NCBI GenBank assembly: GCA_945897565.1 | Contig: CAMDFN010000001.1 | Span: 98,889-162,888 of the forward strand | Length of the DNA stretch: 64,000 nt | Origin: Chryseobacterium gleum | GTDB lineage: Bacteria; Bacteroidota; Bacteroidia; Flavobacteriales_D; Crocinitomicaceae | Direction of reading: 5' to 3' | Shown here: one piece after another, positions 46,818 to 57,212 of the stretch | Numbering within the stretch: position 1 is the first letter of the stretch | How the letters are laid out: each line of letters begins with the position of its first letter | Notes under the pieces: model-generated | Databases searched by the model: none | What the model saw: the letters and a program-made list of their open reading frames with translations, nothing else | What the model was told of the DNA's origin: nothing | Program-made: the position numbers and the translations under genes

Positions 46818-48710
46818 ATGGCTGAAAATCAATATACCGAAGACAACATACGTTCCTTAGATTGGAAAGAACACATCCGTTTGCGTCCCGGAATGTACAT
46901 TGGAAAGCTCGGCGATGGCGCTGCTGCCGACGACGGTATTTATATCTTGGTCAAAGAAGTAGTCGATAACTGCATCGATGAATTCGTCATGGGCAACGGC
47001 AAGCGCATTGACATCAAAGTCAAAGACGGTAAAGTTTCGGTCCGCGACTACGGCCGTGGCATTCCGCTAGGTAAGGTTGTCGAGGTCGTTTCCAAAATGA
47101 ATACCGGCGGTAAGTACGATTCCAAAGCATTTAAAAAATCGGTTGGTCTGAACGGAGTAGGTTCTAAGGCTGTCAACGCATTGTCATCTTACTTCATGCT
47201 TTATGCGGTCCGAGACGGTCAAAAAAAGACTGCCATCTTTGCGCGCGGAGAACTCGTTTCTGAAACGGCAATCGAAACCACCGACGAAGGCAACGGAACC
47301 TATGTAGAATTTATCCCAGACGACACCATTTTCAAGAAGTACGCCTACAAAACCGCCTACCTCGATAAAATGATGTGGAACTATTGTTACCTCAACAGGG
47401 GTTTATCAATCTACTACAACGGAGAAAAATTCAATTCCAAAGATGGCCTCAAAGATTTGCTTGAGAACAACATGGATGGCGATCCGCTTTACCCAATTAT
47501 GCACCTCGAAGACGAAGACATCGAAGTCGCTTTCACTCATGGCCGCACCTACGGCGAAGACTACTACTCTTTTGTCAATGGCCAGCACACCACCCAAGGC
47601 GGAACGCACCAAAGTGCCTTTAGAGAATCGGTCGCCAAAGTCATCCGCGATTTTTACAACAAAAACTACGAGGCTTCGGATATCCGCCAATCTATTGTGG
47701 CAGCTATTGCCGTAAAGGTTGTTGAGCCTGTATTTGAATCCCAGACCAAAACCAAGTTAGGTTCTCAAGATATTGAACCCGGAGGCAAGTCTATGCGGGC
47801 TTTCATCAACGATTTTCTTAAGGATAAGCTCGATAACTACTTGCACCGCAATCCGGACGTCGCAGAAACCATCGAAAAGAAAATCAAGCAGTCTGAACGC
47901 GAGCGCAAAGATTTAGCAGGCATCCGCAAGTTAGCCCGCGACCGCTCCAAAAAGGCCAGCCTGCACAACAAAAAACTCCGCGATTGCCGCACGCACCTCA
48001 CCGACCTCAAAGATGAGCGCCGCGAAGACACCACGCTCTTTATCACAGAAGGTGACTCCGCAAGCGGTTCTATTACCAAATCCAGAGATGTCAATACGCA
48101 AGCCGTTTTCTCGCTGAGAGGTAAACCCCTCAATTGCTATGGACTCACTAAAAAAGTGGTCTATGAAAACGAAGAGTTCAACCTGATTCAAGCAGCACTA
48201 GACATCGAAGAAGACATGGACAACCTGCGCTACAACCGCATTGTCATTGCTACCGATGCCGATGTCGACGGGATGCACATCCGCATGCTCTTGCTTACTT
48301 TTTTCTTGCAGTTTTTCCCGGATTTAGTCAAGCGCAACCACGTTTATGTCTTGCAAACACCACTTTTTAGGGTCCGCAACAAAAAGAAAACCATTTACTG
48401 TTATTCCGAAGACGAGCGACGCGCGGCAATGGCCGAACTCGGTAAAAACCCCGAAATCACGCGTTTCAAGGGCTTGGGTGAGATCTCTCCAGACGAATTC
48501 ATTCACTTTATTGGCGAAGACATTCGCCTAGAGCCCGTGATCCTTACCAAAGATGCGTCTATCGATTCTATCTTGTCTTATTTTATGGGCAAAAACACCC
48601 CAGAAAGACAAGATTACATCATCGACAACCTACGCGTCGAAAAAGACCTCCCCGAAACACCGGCGGCCGATACCTCAGAAGAAGCACAAACTACCGAATT
48701 AGCATCTTAA
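46818..48710 (+). CDS. parE: DNA topoisomerase IV subunit B
   Basis: The 630-residue protein has the GHKL ATPase motifs ([34 protein letters not shown]) and the Toprim motifs ([36 protein letters not shown]). It works with the ParC encoded immediately after it, 1 bp apart, in decatenating chromosomes. The N-terminus ([14 protein letters not shown]) and short length fit ParE rather than GyrB. Confidence 0.92.
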   Translation: MAENQYTEDNIRSLDWKEHIRLRPGMYIGKLGDGAAADDGIYILVKEVVDNCIDEFVMGNGKRIDIKVKDGKVSVRDYGRGIPLGKVVEVVSKMNTGGKYDSKAFKKSVGLNGVGSKAVNALSSYFMLYAVRDGQKKTAIFARGELVSETAIETTDEGNGTYVEFIPDDTIFKKYAYKTAYLDKMMWNYCYLNRGLSIYYNGEKFNSKDGLKDLLENNMDGDPLYPIMHLEDEDIEVAFTHGRTYGEDYYSFVNGQHTTQGGTHQSAFRESVAKVIRDFYNKNYEASDIRQSIVAAIAVKVVEPVFESQTKTKLGSQDIEPGGKSMRAFINDFLKDKLDNYLHRNPDVAETIEKKIKQSERERKDLAGIRKLARDRSKKASLHNKKLRDCRTHLTDLKDERREDTTLFITEGDSASGSITKSRDVNTQAVFSLRGKPLNCYGLTKKVVYENEEFNLIQAALDIEEDMDNLRYNRIVIATDADVDGMHIRMLLLTFFLQFFPDLVKRNHVYVLQTPLFRVRNKKKTIYCYSEDERRAAMAELGKNPEITRFKGLGEISPDEFIHFIGEDIRLEPVILTKDASIDSILSYFMGKNTPERQDYIIDNLRVEKDLPETPAADTSEEAQTTELAS

Positions 48711-48711
48711 T

Positions 48712-51405
48712 ATGGCAGAAGACGAAATCGAAGACCAAATGCCACAAGAAGAAAGCGGGCATAATCCATTTGAAAAACAATACGTGGACGACAAAATTGT
48801 CCCGCTCAATGGCTTGTATCAAAATTGGTTCCTAGAGTACGCTAGTTATGTCATCTTAGAACGCGCGGTGCCCAGCCTTTACGACGGCCTCAAGCCTGTT
48901 CAGCGCCGCATCTTGCACTCCATGCGCGAAATGGAAGACGGCCGCTACAACAAGGTGGCCAACATCATCGGCAACACCATGAAGTATCACCCTCACGGCG
49001 ATGCCTCCATCGGCGACGCCTTGGTGCAAATTGGTCAAAAAGACCTCATGATTGACTGCCAAGGGAACTGGGGCAACACCCTCACCGGCGATGGCGCAGC
49101 TGCTGCGCGTTACATCGAAGCGCGTTTGAGCAAATTTGCTTTGCACGTGGCCTTCAATCCCAAAACAACAAACTGGTTATCGTCTTACGACGGCCGCAAC
49201 AAAGAGCCGCAGCAACTACCCATGAAGTTTCCTTTGCTTCTTGCCCAAGGAGCAGAAGGAATAGCCGTCGGTATGGCCTGTAAATTTTTGCCGCACAACT
49301 TCATTGAGCTCATCGAGCAATCAATCAATCACCTGCGCGGCAAGAAGGTCGAGATTTTACCGGATTTTCCGAATGGTGGCATGGCCGATTTCTCGGGCTA
49401 CAACGACGGCCTGCGCGGCGGACGCGTGCGCATCCGTGCCAAGATCCGCAAGGTCGATAACAAAACGCTGATCATCAATGAGATCCCATACGGAACCACA
49501 ACCACTTCCTTGATAGAATCCGTGATCAAAGCCAACGATAAAGCCAAGATCAAGATCAAAAAAATTGAAGACAACACCTCCTCTGAGGCCGAAATTATTG
49601 TGCATTTGGCGCCGGGCGTTTCGCCAGACAACACCATAGATGCACTTTATGCTTTTACCGATTGTGAGGTTTCTGTTTCTCCCAATTCGTCTATCATCGA
49701 TGGCGAGCGCCCGCGTTTTATGGGCATAACAGAAATCTTAAAAGTCAATACAGACCATACCGTTACCTTACTCAGACTCGAACTCGAAATCAAGTTAGAT
49801 GAACTCGAGCGCCAATGGCATTTTTCTACCCTTGAAAAGCTCTTCATCAATCACGAAATGTACATTGAGTTCAAGCTTTACAGCGACCGTGAAGCGCTTT
49901 ATGTTTATCTCTACGAGCGGTTCAAGCCCTACAAAAAGCAACTCCTCAGAGAAATTCAAGACGAAGATTTACACAAGCTCACGCAGATTCCCATGATCCG
50001 CATCACGCGCTTCGATGCCGACAAAGCCGACGACGCTTTGCTCAAAATAGAGGAGGAGATGCAGCAGGTCAAGCAGCATTTAGCGCATCTTATCGACTAC
50101 GCCATCGATTATTTCAAAGACCTCAAAAAACGTTTTGGAGTAGGTCGTGAGCGCAAAACCGAAATCAAAACCTTTGATACCATTACCGCCAGTAAGGTCA
50201 TTATTGCCAATCGCAAACTTTACGTAGACTACGAAGAAGGCTTCATTGGTTACGGGCTCAAAAAGAACGAAGCAGTCTCAGATTGCTCCGAAATAGACGA
50301 CGTCATTTGCTTTTTCTCGTCGGGCAAGCTCATGATCACTAAAGTTGCCGACAAAAAGTTCATTGGCAAAGGCCTCATTTACGCCAATGTTTGGAAAAAA
50401 GGCGATACGCGCACCATCTACCATCTTTTTTATCAAGACGGAACCGGTGGCCCCACCATGATGAAGCGTTTTTACGTCAACTCCATTACAAGAGATACCG
50501 AATACGATCTTACCAAAGGCACCAAAGGCACCAAAATGCTCTATTTTAGCGTGCATCCGAATGGTGAAAGAGAAGTCGTCAGTATATTGCTGCGCCCGCG
50601 TCCGCACCTCAAGCGCTTGCGTTTTGACATCGACCTCGGAGCACTGCTCATCAAAGGCCGCAACTCTGCGGGTAACCGCGTCACCAAAGAAATCATTCAG
50701 AAAATTGTCCAAAAAGAGGTGGGAGGTTCTACGCTTGCAGCGCGCAAAATTTGGTACGACACCGTTGTTGGGCGCCTCAACGACGAAGGCAGGGGCAAGT
50801 TTCTAGGTTCTTTTAAAGGCGAAGACCGCATCCTTTCACTCTACAAAAACGGCGAATACCGCCTTAGTTCATTTGACCTCGCCACGCATTTTGACGAAGA
50901 CATGATCCATATTGAAAAATGGATCCAAGACCGCCCTATCTCTGCCGTATATTACGACGCCGATAAAGAATTGCATTATGTCAAGCGCTTTACTTGTGAA
51001 GTCACCCAAGACAAACGCGTGAGTTATATTTCAGAAACGCAAGGTTCTTATCTAGATGTAGTTTCTACTGCATTTCGTCCAGAGGCCCGTATTGTTTTCA
51101 ATAAACTGCTCAAAGAAACCAAGAACTTGCCTGACCAAGTCTTTAATTTAGCCGATCTCATCGAGGTCAAGGGCATGAAAGCACAAGGCAATCAAATGAC
51201 CAAAATGAAGGTCAAAGAAATTGTACTTACGCATCCTATTGACGAAAGTCCAGAGCCTTGGCCGCAAGCAGAAGAAATTCTTGAAGAAACCGAATTGCTC
51301 GAAGACGAAGCAGAAACACCTTCTATGGAATGGGATTTATCGAAAAATGAAGACGACAACCCCGACCAAATTCCACTTTTCACCGAAGAACCCGAGGCCG
51401 ACTAA
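48712..51405 (+). CDS. parC: DNA topoisomerase IV subunit A
   Basis: The 897-residue protein begins with an acidic segment, then LEYASYVILERAVPSLYDGLKPVQRRIL and YHPHGDASIGDALVQI, with the catalytic Tyr134 in AARYIEARLS. The residue equivalent to the quinolone-determining Ser of E. coli (GDSA) is Ala98 (GDAS). The C-terminal third is longer and more acidic at the end than E. coli ParC. It is encoded directly after parE. Confidence 0.93.
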   Translation: MAEDEIEDQMPQEESGHNPFEKQYVDDKIVPLNGLYQNWFLEYASYVILERAVPSLYDGLKPVQRRILHSMREMEDGRYNKVANIIGNTMKYHPHGDASIGDALVQIGQKDLMIDCQGNWGNTLTGDGAAAARYIEARLSKFALHVAFNPKTTNWLSSYDGRNKEPQQLPMKFPLLLAQGAEGIAVGMACKFLPHNFIELIEQSINHLRGKKVEILPDFPNGGMADFSGYNDGLRGGRVRIRAKIRKVDNKTLIINEIPYGTTTTSLIESVIKANDKAKIKIKKIEDNTSSEAEIIVHLAPGVSPDNTIDALYAFTDCEVSVSPNSSIIDGERPRFMGITEILKVNTDHTVTLLRLELEIKLDELERQWHFSTLEKLFINHEMYIEFKLYSDREALYVYLYERFKPYKKQLLREIQDEDLHKLTQIPMIRITRFDADKADDALLKIEEEMQQVKQHLAHLIDYAIDYFKDLKKRFGVGRERKTEIKTFDTITASKVIIANRKLYVDYEEGFIGYGLKKNEAVSDCSEIDDVICFFSSGKLMITKVADKKFIGKGLIYANVWKKGDTRTIYHLFYQDGTGGPTMMKRFYVNSITRDTEYDLTKGTKGTKMLYFSVHPNGEREVVSILLRPRPHLKRLRFDIDLGALLIKGRNSAGNRVTKEIIQKIVQKEVGGSTLAARKIWYDTVVGRLNDEGRGKFLGSFKGEDRILSLYKNGEYRLSSFDLATHFDEDMIHIEKWIQDRPISAVYYDADKELHYVKRFTCEVTQDKRVSYISETQGSYLDVVSTAFRPEARIVFNKLLKETKNLPDQVFNLADLIEVKGMKAQGNQMTKMKVKEIVLTHPIDESPEPWPQAEEILEETELLEDEAETPSMEWDLSKNEDDNPDQIPLFTEEPEAD

Positions 51406-51457
51406 ACAGCTAAGAAATAAATGAGCAATATCATTTTTTTCACGATGGTCCTTTGCT

Positions 51458-51465
51458 TATTTTTG
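51458..51465 (+). promoter_or_regulatory. TAnnTTTG element before the 455-residue membrane protein
   Basis: TATTTTTG lies 23 bp before the ATG at 51489, supporting that start. Confidence 0.45.
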
Positions 51466-51488
51466 TATGTATCTATAAAGTTGCAAAA

Positions 51489-52856
51489 ATGAATTTGCTC
51501 AAAGAAGACCGCATCAACTACCTCAACATCGGCTTAATGCTCATCACAGCAGTGTTGGCTTATTACTTTCCGTTTGAAACTTTCCTATTGGCTTATGCCT
51601 ACTTAGGTCCATTGCATTACCTCACCGAAATCAGCTGGCTCCACGACCGCCAATATTTTGCAAAGGGCAAATGGGATTATCTTGTTTTGCTTATTGTTGG
51701 TATCTTATTGTCTTACGCGGCTTTTGCCAAAGACTTTGGTTTCAGTAAAGATGTCTACGACTACTTCGTTGAAATGAATCTTTTTGACAAGCTCTTGGTT
51801 TTTGCGCTTTTTGCCTCCATTCTTTTTGCGCTTGTCAAGAATTTATGGATCAAGTTAGGCGCCATTTTTGTGCTCTACATCTTTGTGAGAGGTTGGCTCA
51901 GCCCTGAGCGCGCACAAGACAACGCCGATAGCACTACCATCTTTGCACTTACGGCCCTCATCCCAACACTCATTCACGTCTATGTTTTTACCGGCTTGTT
52001 CATGCTTTATGGCTCTCTCAAAGCCCGCAGTGTTTCTGGCATGTGGCAAATGGTAGGTTTTGTCGCTGTTCCGTTGCTTTTGGTCTTTAGCCTTCCGGTC
52101 GATACCAAGAATGCTTTTTTATCCAATTACGGCAAAGACGCATATTATGCAAAAGGCGACGGCTTTTACAATACCAACTACCTCATCCTCGATCATTTTG
52201 ACCTCATTGAGGAGCAAAAACTCACCAATAAAGAATACCTCGACATCATCACTAAAGAAGGCAACAAAAACTATTTCTTGCGTCAGGGCCTCATCGATAC
52301 AGCAGCTTTCAACGCACACACCGATTCTTTGTACAAAATCGCAGACCGCCCATTTATCGTGAAGCCCATGCCGATCAACATGGCCAATCTAGCGCCACAA
52401 TTTCAATTCGACCACCTGTTGTATTTTTTCGACACCTCGAGCCGTTACATCAACAGCATCAATGAATACCGCTTTGAACCGCTGCCTAAAAAGGTCATGA
52501 AGTCGCGCACCAAAAAAGAAACTGACGGCCTCATTTATTTCTCGGAAGTTGGTATCATGCTCATGCGCTTCATCGCCTTTGCCTATCTCTATCACTACCT
52601 TAATTGGTTCAGTAAAACAGAAATCATTCGTTGGCACAAGGTGCCTAAGGTGCGTTTTGTTCTGGTCATCGTCACTTGGATTGCCTCTTCTGTATTTTAT
52701 GCCTACGATTACTCTTTAGGGCTTAGTTTGTTGTTCTTCTTGAGCTTTTCACATGTTTTGCTCGAGTTTCCACTCAATATTGTTTCCATCGTTGGCATCG
52801 GAACCGAAGCGCTTTCGATTTTCAAAAATGGTTTTAAAAAACCGCTTCAATCTTAG
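51489..52856 (+). CDS. Polytopic membrane protein of unknown function
   Basis: The ATG at 51489 (MNLLKEDRINYLNIGLML) is preferred over the frame opening at 51453. The 455-residue protein has about six N-terminal membrane helices, a soluble stretch (about residues 215-340) and two or three C-terminal helices. Conserved-looking polar residues occur in LGPLHYLTEISWLHDRQYF (two His, one Glu), which could bind metal. No family is recognised. It is followed by the DUF2891 gene 26 bp on. Confidence 0.65.
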   Translation: MNLLKEDRINYLNIGLMLITAVLAYYFPFETFLLAYAYLGPLHYLTEISWLHDRQYFAKGKWDYLVLLIVGILLSYAAFAKDFGFSKDVYDYFVEMNLFDKLLVFALFASILFALVKNLWIKLGAIFVLYIFVRGWLSPERAQDNADSTTIFALTALIPTLIHVYVFTGLFMLYGSLKARSVSGMWQMVGFVAVPLLLVFSLPVDTKNAFLSNYGKDAYYAKGDGFYNTNYLILDHFDLIEEQKLTNKEYLDIITKEGNKNYFLRQGLIDTAAFNAHTDSLYKIADRPFIVKPMPINMANLAPQFQFDHLLYFFDTSSRYINSINEYRFEPLPKKVMKSRTKKETDGLIYFSEVGIMLMRFIAFAYLYHYLNWFSKTEIIRWHKVPKVRFVLVIVTWIASSVFYAYDYSLGLSLLFFLSFSHVLLEFPLNIVSIVGIGTEALSIFKNGFKKPLQS

Positions 52857-52882
52857 TTTTTTTCATTTTTTAAGCGTCTCCC

Positions 52883-53998
52883 ATGCTCAAATTTTCATCC
52901 TTCATTGTCGCTGTTTTCAGTGCTAGCTTTATTTTTGCTCAGTTAGTAACCACTGCTCCTGACGGCCGTTACACGCTTTCTGCTGAAGGCGCATCTTATT
53001 TTGCCAAACTTTCTTTGGATTGTACCGCTAAGCCCACACCACACTATTACTACCAAGCGTTGCGCCAACCCGGAGACACCCAAACACCAACCGATATTTG
53101 GCCATCATTTTACGGATGTTACGACTGGCACAGTGCGGTTCATAACCACTGGGCACTCGTTAAAATTCTTAAAACCTACCCAGATATTCCAGAAGCTGCC
53201 GCCATTCGCGCGAAGCTCGATGAAAGTTTCAGCGAAGAGAATATACGTAAAGAATACGAATACTTCGAAACCAACAAGGAGCGTTACGTATTTGAATTTC
53301 CTTACGGCCAAGGTTGGCTTTTAAAGATTGCCGACGAATTAGCCAATTGGAATGACCCCGATGCCGATCGCTGGTTACAAAACCTGGCTCCCTTGCATCA
53401 TTTGTGTGCGGCGGCAGCTCAGGTCATTTGGAAAGATGTCAAAGAAGCGAAGCTTTCAGGCTCACACGATGCACCTTCTCTTAACCTTTCTTTTGCCATT
53501 GACTACGCCCGCACTTTTGGCGATCAAGATTTACTGAAAGTTGCCCTCAAAGCGAGTAAAAGATACTTTGGAAAAACAACCAATGCTCCTTTGCGTGCAG
53601 AGCCATTTGAATACGATTTCATGTCTGCATCTTTATTGGTCGCCGACCTCATGCGCAAAGTGTATGATACGGAAGATTACTTGGTCTGGTTAAAGAAATT
53701 TAGCCCGGGCTTATTTGCTGCACAAACCGCAAGCAAAGATTTGCAGATCAAAAAGACAGAAAAACACGACGGCTATGAGTCTCACTGGGATGGCTACCAC
53801 CTGAACCGCATTTGGTGTTTAAATGGCATGCTGAAAACTTTACCAGCCGGAACACTAGACGAAGCCACCAAAACGGCGTGGGTCAATAACATGAATGCGA
53901 TGTGGGATTACGCCCAAGAAAGTATCGGAAAAGGCAACTACGACATCGACCATTGGTTGTCGTCGTTTTCTGTATTTGCTTTAATAGGTTACGAGTAA
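52883..53998 (+). CDS. DUF2891 family exported protein
   Basis: The 371-residue protein has a signal peptide (MLKFSSFIVAVFSASFIFAQ) and the DUF2891 signature DIWPSFYGCYDWHSAVHNHWALV, with an alpha-helical barrel-like repeat pattern expected of a hydrolase-like (alpha/alpha) fold. Enzymatic function is not established. It is convergent with cmk, the ends overlapping by 18 bp. Confidence 0.85.
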   Translation: MLKFSSFIVAVFSASFIFAQLVTTAPDGRYTLSAEGASYFAKLSLDCTAKPTPHYYYQALRQPGDTQTPTDIWPSFYGCYDWHSAVHNHWALVKILKTYPDIPEAAAIRAKLDESFSEENIRKEYEYFETNKERYVFEFPYGQGWLLKIADELANWNDPDADRWLQNLAPLHHLCAAAAQVIWKDVKEAKLSGSHDAPSLNLSFAIDYARTFGDQDLLKVALKASKRYFGKTTNAPLRAEPFEYDFMSASLLVADLMRKVYDTEDYLVWLKKFSPGLFAAQTASKDLQIKKTEKHDGYESHWDGYHLNRIWCLNGMLKTLPAGTLDEATKTAWVNNMNAMWDYAQESIGKGNYDIDHWLSSFSVFALIGYE

Positions 53999-54664
53999 AG
54001 CTACGCGCGCAAGCGCCCACGCTAATTGTTCTTCACGGCTGAGTGCGGAGGTATCCAAAACAATGGCGTCAGCTGCCTGCCTGAGCGGGCTCTCTGCTCT
54101 AGTGCTGTCTTGATGATCTCTTGATCTTAAATTTTGGGAAACAGCAATTTGGTCAATAACTTCTCCTTTTGCCTTCAATTCGTCTAAACGACGCTGTGTC
54201 CTGACTTCAAGGGAGGCAGTTACAAATATTTTGAGTTCCGCATTCGGGAAAACCACTGTGCCGATATCTCTACCATCCATCACAATTCCGCCATCGACAC
54301 TCATTTGTCTTTGAAGCTCAACTAACTTGACACGCACTTCTTTGACTGCGGCTATGGTAGAAACAATAGCTGCAACTTTTGGTGAGCGAATCACGTCTGT
54401 GATGTCTTTTTTATTGAGCCAAACACGTTGGTCCTGACCAAGGTGAATGCTGATGTGGTCGAGGTGTTGAAGCAACTGAACTTCGTCAAGCATTTCATTT
54501 GCAGCAATAAATCCTTCCTCTAAACAATAAAATGCAACGGCGCGATACATTGCGCCGGAGTCTATAAAAGTATAATTGAGGGCCTTGGCCAGGGCTTTAG
54601 CGAGTGTGCTTTTGCCACAACCAGCGTAACCATCAATTGCTATGGTGATTTTTTTTTGCATCAA
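53981..54664 (-). CDS. cmk: Cytidylate kinase
   Basis: The 227-residue protein has the P-loop IAIDGYAGCGKSTLAKALA, SGAMYRAVAFYC and VVMDGRDIGT-like GIVMDGRDIGTVVFP, followed by FVTASLEVRTQRRLDEL and RDHQDSTRAESPL. It phosphorylates CMP and dCMP. Its ATG overlaps the GAPDH stop by four bases. Confidence 0.95.
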   Translation of the reverse strand: MMQKKITIAIDGYAGCGKSTLAKALAKALNYTFIDSGAMYRAVAFYCLEEGFIAANEMLDEVQLLQHLDHISIHLGQDQRVWLNKKDITDVIRSPKVAAIVSTIAAVKEVRVKLVELQRQMSVDGGIVMDGRDIGTVVFPNAELKIFVTASLEVRTQRRLDELKAKGEVIDQIAVSQNLRSRDHQDSTRAESPLRQAADAIVLDTSALSREEQLAWALARVALLVTY

Positions 54665-56106
54665 TAATAAATCGCTCTGCGCACTTGCGTGATGTATTTG
54701 GCCAAGCGAATGACTTGTTTGGTATACCCAAATTCGTTGTCGTACCAGGCGTAAAGGACCACATTTTTACCATCGACTGAAACGATACTTGCGTTTGAGT
54801 CAAATACACTACAGCAGGTATTTCCAATGATATCAGATGATACCAGTTCAGGGTCAAATGAATAGTAGATTTGATTGACCAATTCGCCATGTAGGGCTGC
54901 ATCTTTTATGGCTGCATTGACCTGCTCAAGATTCACCTGTGAGTTGAGTTCAAGGCTAAGGATAGCCAAAGAACCATTTGGTGTCGGTACCCTAACGGCG
55001 TTGGCCGTCAGTTTGTCTTTGAGCTCTGGAATGACTTTAGTTACCGCAGATCCGGCGCCAGTGGACGTAATGACCATATTGACAGCTGCTGAGCGCCCAC
55101 GGCGTGGTTTTTTGTGCATGTTGTCCAAAAGGTTTTGGTCATTGGTATAGGCATGAACCGTTTCGATATGACCTTTGACCACACCAAAATGATCGTTGAC
55201 AACCTTGAGAATAGGAGAGATGGCGTTGGTGGTGCAAGATGCTGCCGAGAAAATATTTTCGTTTTCGACATCTAGCGCACCTTGATTGATACCGTAAACT
55301 ACATTTGGTATTTCTTTACCTGGCGCGGTAAGTAAAACCTTACCAACACCTTTGGCTTGAAGGTGACGTGAAAGCGCTTCGCGGTTGGTGAATACGCCTG
55401 TGTTGTCAATGATGAGGGCATTTTGGATGCCATAGATGGTGTAGTCGATGTCTTCTGGGTTTGAAGCGTCAATCATGTGCACAATTTGGCCGTTGATGAT
55501 CAGGCATTTATTGGCGAGGTCTTCTATGACTGATCCTTTGAAGGCGCCGTGAACGGAGTCATTGCGCAATAATGACGCTCTTTTGATGATGTCTGCATCA
55601 GAAGAACCGCGCGTAACAATGGCACGCAAACGCAATTGCTGCCCTTTACCGGCTTGTTTGATGAGCTCGCGTGCAGCCAAACGGCCAATGCGACCAAAAC
55701 CATATAGCACGACGTCGCGCGGTTCAATGGCTTGTGGGGTTTGCAAATCGCCTAATTTTTCCATGAGAAAACGCGCCATGCCGTTTTGTTCTGTTTGGCC
55801 TGCAAGCCATTCGCTAGCCAGCACGCCGATATCCAATTTGGAGGCTGGAATATCGAGGGTCATGAGGGTTTCGGCTAAGGCTGCAGTGGTGAAAACGTCT
55901 ATTGGTTTATTGACGACTTGTTTTGCGTATTCGTGAAGATTCAGGATTTCTGAAATGGTAATATCAGTAAGGTGATTTCTGAATAAAACCAATTCTATGC
56001 CCTTGTCGTAGAGGAGTTCTCCGACTTTACTTTGCAATTTAACAGCTGCTCTTTCGCGCTCGATGTGGAGATTAAGCTCTTTTTCATAACCGTCTTTGTT
56101 TTCCAT
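54661..56106 (-). CDS. gap: Glyceraldehyde-3-phosphate dehydrogenase, long form
   Basis: The frame opens at 56163 but the Met at 56106 (MENKDGYEKELNLHIERERAA) avoids the rpoD terminator region and gives 481 residues. The Rossmann motif VVLYGFGRIGRLAARELIK is at about residue 130, preceded by a helical N-terminal extension. The catalytic site SAASCTTNAISP and PTPNGSLAIL are present. It oxidises GAP in glycolysis. The 130-residue extension is found in related Bacteroidota enzymes; its role is unknown. Confidence 0.92.
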   Translation of the reverse strand: MENKDGYEKELNLHIERERAAVKLQSKVGELLYDKGIELVLFRNHLTDITISEILNLHEYAKQVVNKPIDVFTTAALAETLMTLDIPASKLDIGVLASEWLAGQTEQNGMARFLMEKLGDLQTPQAIEPRDVVLYGFGRIGRLAARELIKQAGKGQQLRLRAIVTRGSSDADIIKRASLLRNDSVHGAFKGSVIEDLANKCLIINGQIVHMIDASNPEDIDYTIYGIQNALIIDNTGVFTNREALSRHLQAKGVGKVLLTAPGKEIPNVVYGINQGALDVENENIFSAASCTTNAISPILKVVNDHFGVVKGHIETVHAYTNDQNLLDNMHKKPRRGRSAAVNMVITSTGAGSAVTKVIPELKDKLTANAVRVPTPNGSLAILSLELNSQVNLEQVNAAIKDAALHGELVNQIYYSFDPELVSSDIIGNTCCSVFDSNASIVSVDGKNVVLYAWYDNEFGYTKQVIRLAKYITQVRRAIYY

Positions 56107-56151
56107 TTTGTTGTTGATTGATGTTGATAATTGCTTGTTGATGAAAAGAAA

Positions 56152-56177
56152 AAGGCTACCCACAAGTAGGTAGCCTT
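56152..56177 (-). terminator. Rho-independent terminator of rpoD
   Basis: A 9-bp stem (AAGGCTACC with GGTAGCCTT) with an 8-nt loop is followed on the minus strand by TTTTTCTTTT. It is 8 bp past the rpoD stop. Confidence 0.85.
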
Positions 56178-56184
56178 CAAATTG

Positions 56185-57051
56185 TTAGCCTAAATAAGAC
56201 TTCAAAAGTTTGTTTCGAGAGGTGTGTCGGAGTCGGCGGATCGCCTTCTCTTTGATTTGACGCACGCGCTCTCGGGTGAGGTTGAATTTAGCACCGATTT
56301 CTTCTAGGGTGAGGCCGTGATTCATGCCGATACCGAAGAACAAGCGGATGATTTCGCGTTCTTTATCGGTGAGTGTGCTTAATGAACGCTCGATTTCTTT
56401 TTGTAGAGACTCTGCCATGAGCTTGTGGTCGGTACGAGGAGCGTCTTGGTTAGACATGACATCCATGAGGGTGCCGCCGTCGTCGTTGGTGGTGAGTGGG
56501 GCATCCATAGATACGTGACGACCGGATACATTCAGACTTTCTTTGATTTTGTCTTCTGGCACCTCCAATGCTTCGGCTAATTCTTCGGCACTTGGTGGTC
56601 TTTCAAATTCTTGTTCTAGACGAGAAAATGCTTTGTTGATTTTATTGAGTGAACCAACTTGGTTGAGCGGCAAACGAACGATACGCGCTTGCTCAGCCAA
56701 AGCCTGAAGAATCGATTGACGGATCCACCAAACGGCATAAGAGATGAACTTGAAACCGCGGGTTTCGTCAAATTTCTGCGCTGCCTTAATGAGGCCTAAG
56801 TTACCTTCGTTGATGAGGTCAGGAAGGGTGAGCCCTTGGTTTTGGTATTGCTTTGCAACCGAAACCACAAAGCGAAGGTTGGCTCTTGTGAGTTTTTCTA
56901 AAGCTTTTTGGTCGCCTGCTTTGATGCGACGTGCTAATTCAACTTCTTGTTCTGCGGTGATGAGTTCTTCACGACCGATATCTTGAAGGTATTTATCGAG
57001 AGATTGACTCTCGCGATTGGTGATGGATTTGGTGATTTTTAACTGTCTCAT
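56185..57051 (-). CDS. rpoD: Primary sigma factor RpoD (short Bacteroidota type)
   Basis: The 288-residue sigma-70 protein lacks region 1.1 and its spacer. Region 1.2 ([15 protein letters not shown]), region 2 ([44 protein letters not shown]), region 3 and region 4 ([28 protein letters not shown]) follow. This matches the compact primary sigma factor (SigA) of Bacteroidota, which reads the -33/-7 promoters seen in this window. Its own terminator is just downstream. Confidence 0.93.
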   Translation of the reverse strand: MRQLKITKSITNRESQSLDKYLQDIGREELITAEQEVELARRIKAGDQKALEKLTRANLRFVVSVAKQYQNQGLTLPDLINEGNLGLIKAAQKFDETRGFKFISYAVWWIRQSILQALAEQARIVRLPLNQVGSLNKINKAFSRLEQEFERPPSAEELAEALEVPEDKIKESLNVSGRHVSMDAPLTTNDDGGTLMDVMSNQDAPRTDHKLMAESLQKEIERSLSTLTDKEREIIRLFFGIGMNHGLTLEEIGAKFNLTRERVRQIKEKAIRRLRHTSRNKLLKSYLG

Positions 57052-57212
57052 GCGCTTATCTATACTGTATTACAAGGTGAAGATCGACTTCTGCTTCTCA
57101 AACAAAGTAACGCCGAAAATCAGGGATAAAAAAATCTCAACAAAGCTTTTTTCGTTGAGTTATTAACGAGTTCTTAACTTTTTCAACGCAGCCTGTTTTC
57201 GATGTAAATTGC

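Noticed and set aside
46818..51405. gyrB-gyrA instead of parE-parC
   Set aside because: The short B subunit and the sequence of the A subunit C-terminus fit topoisomerase IV, and adjacent B-A order is usual for parE-parC in this group.
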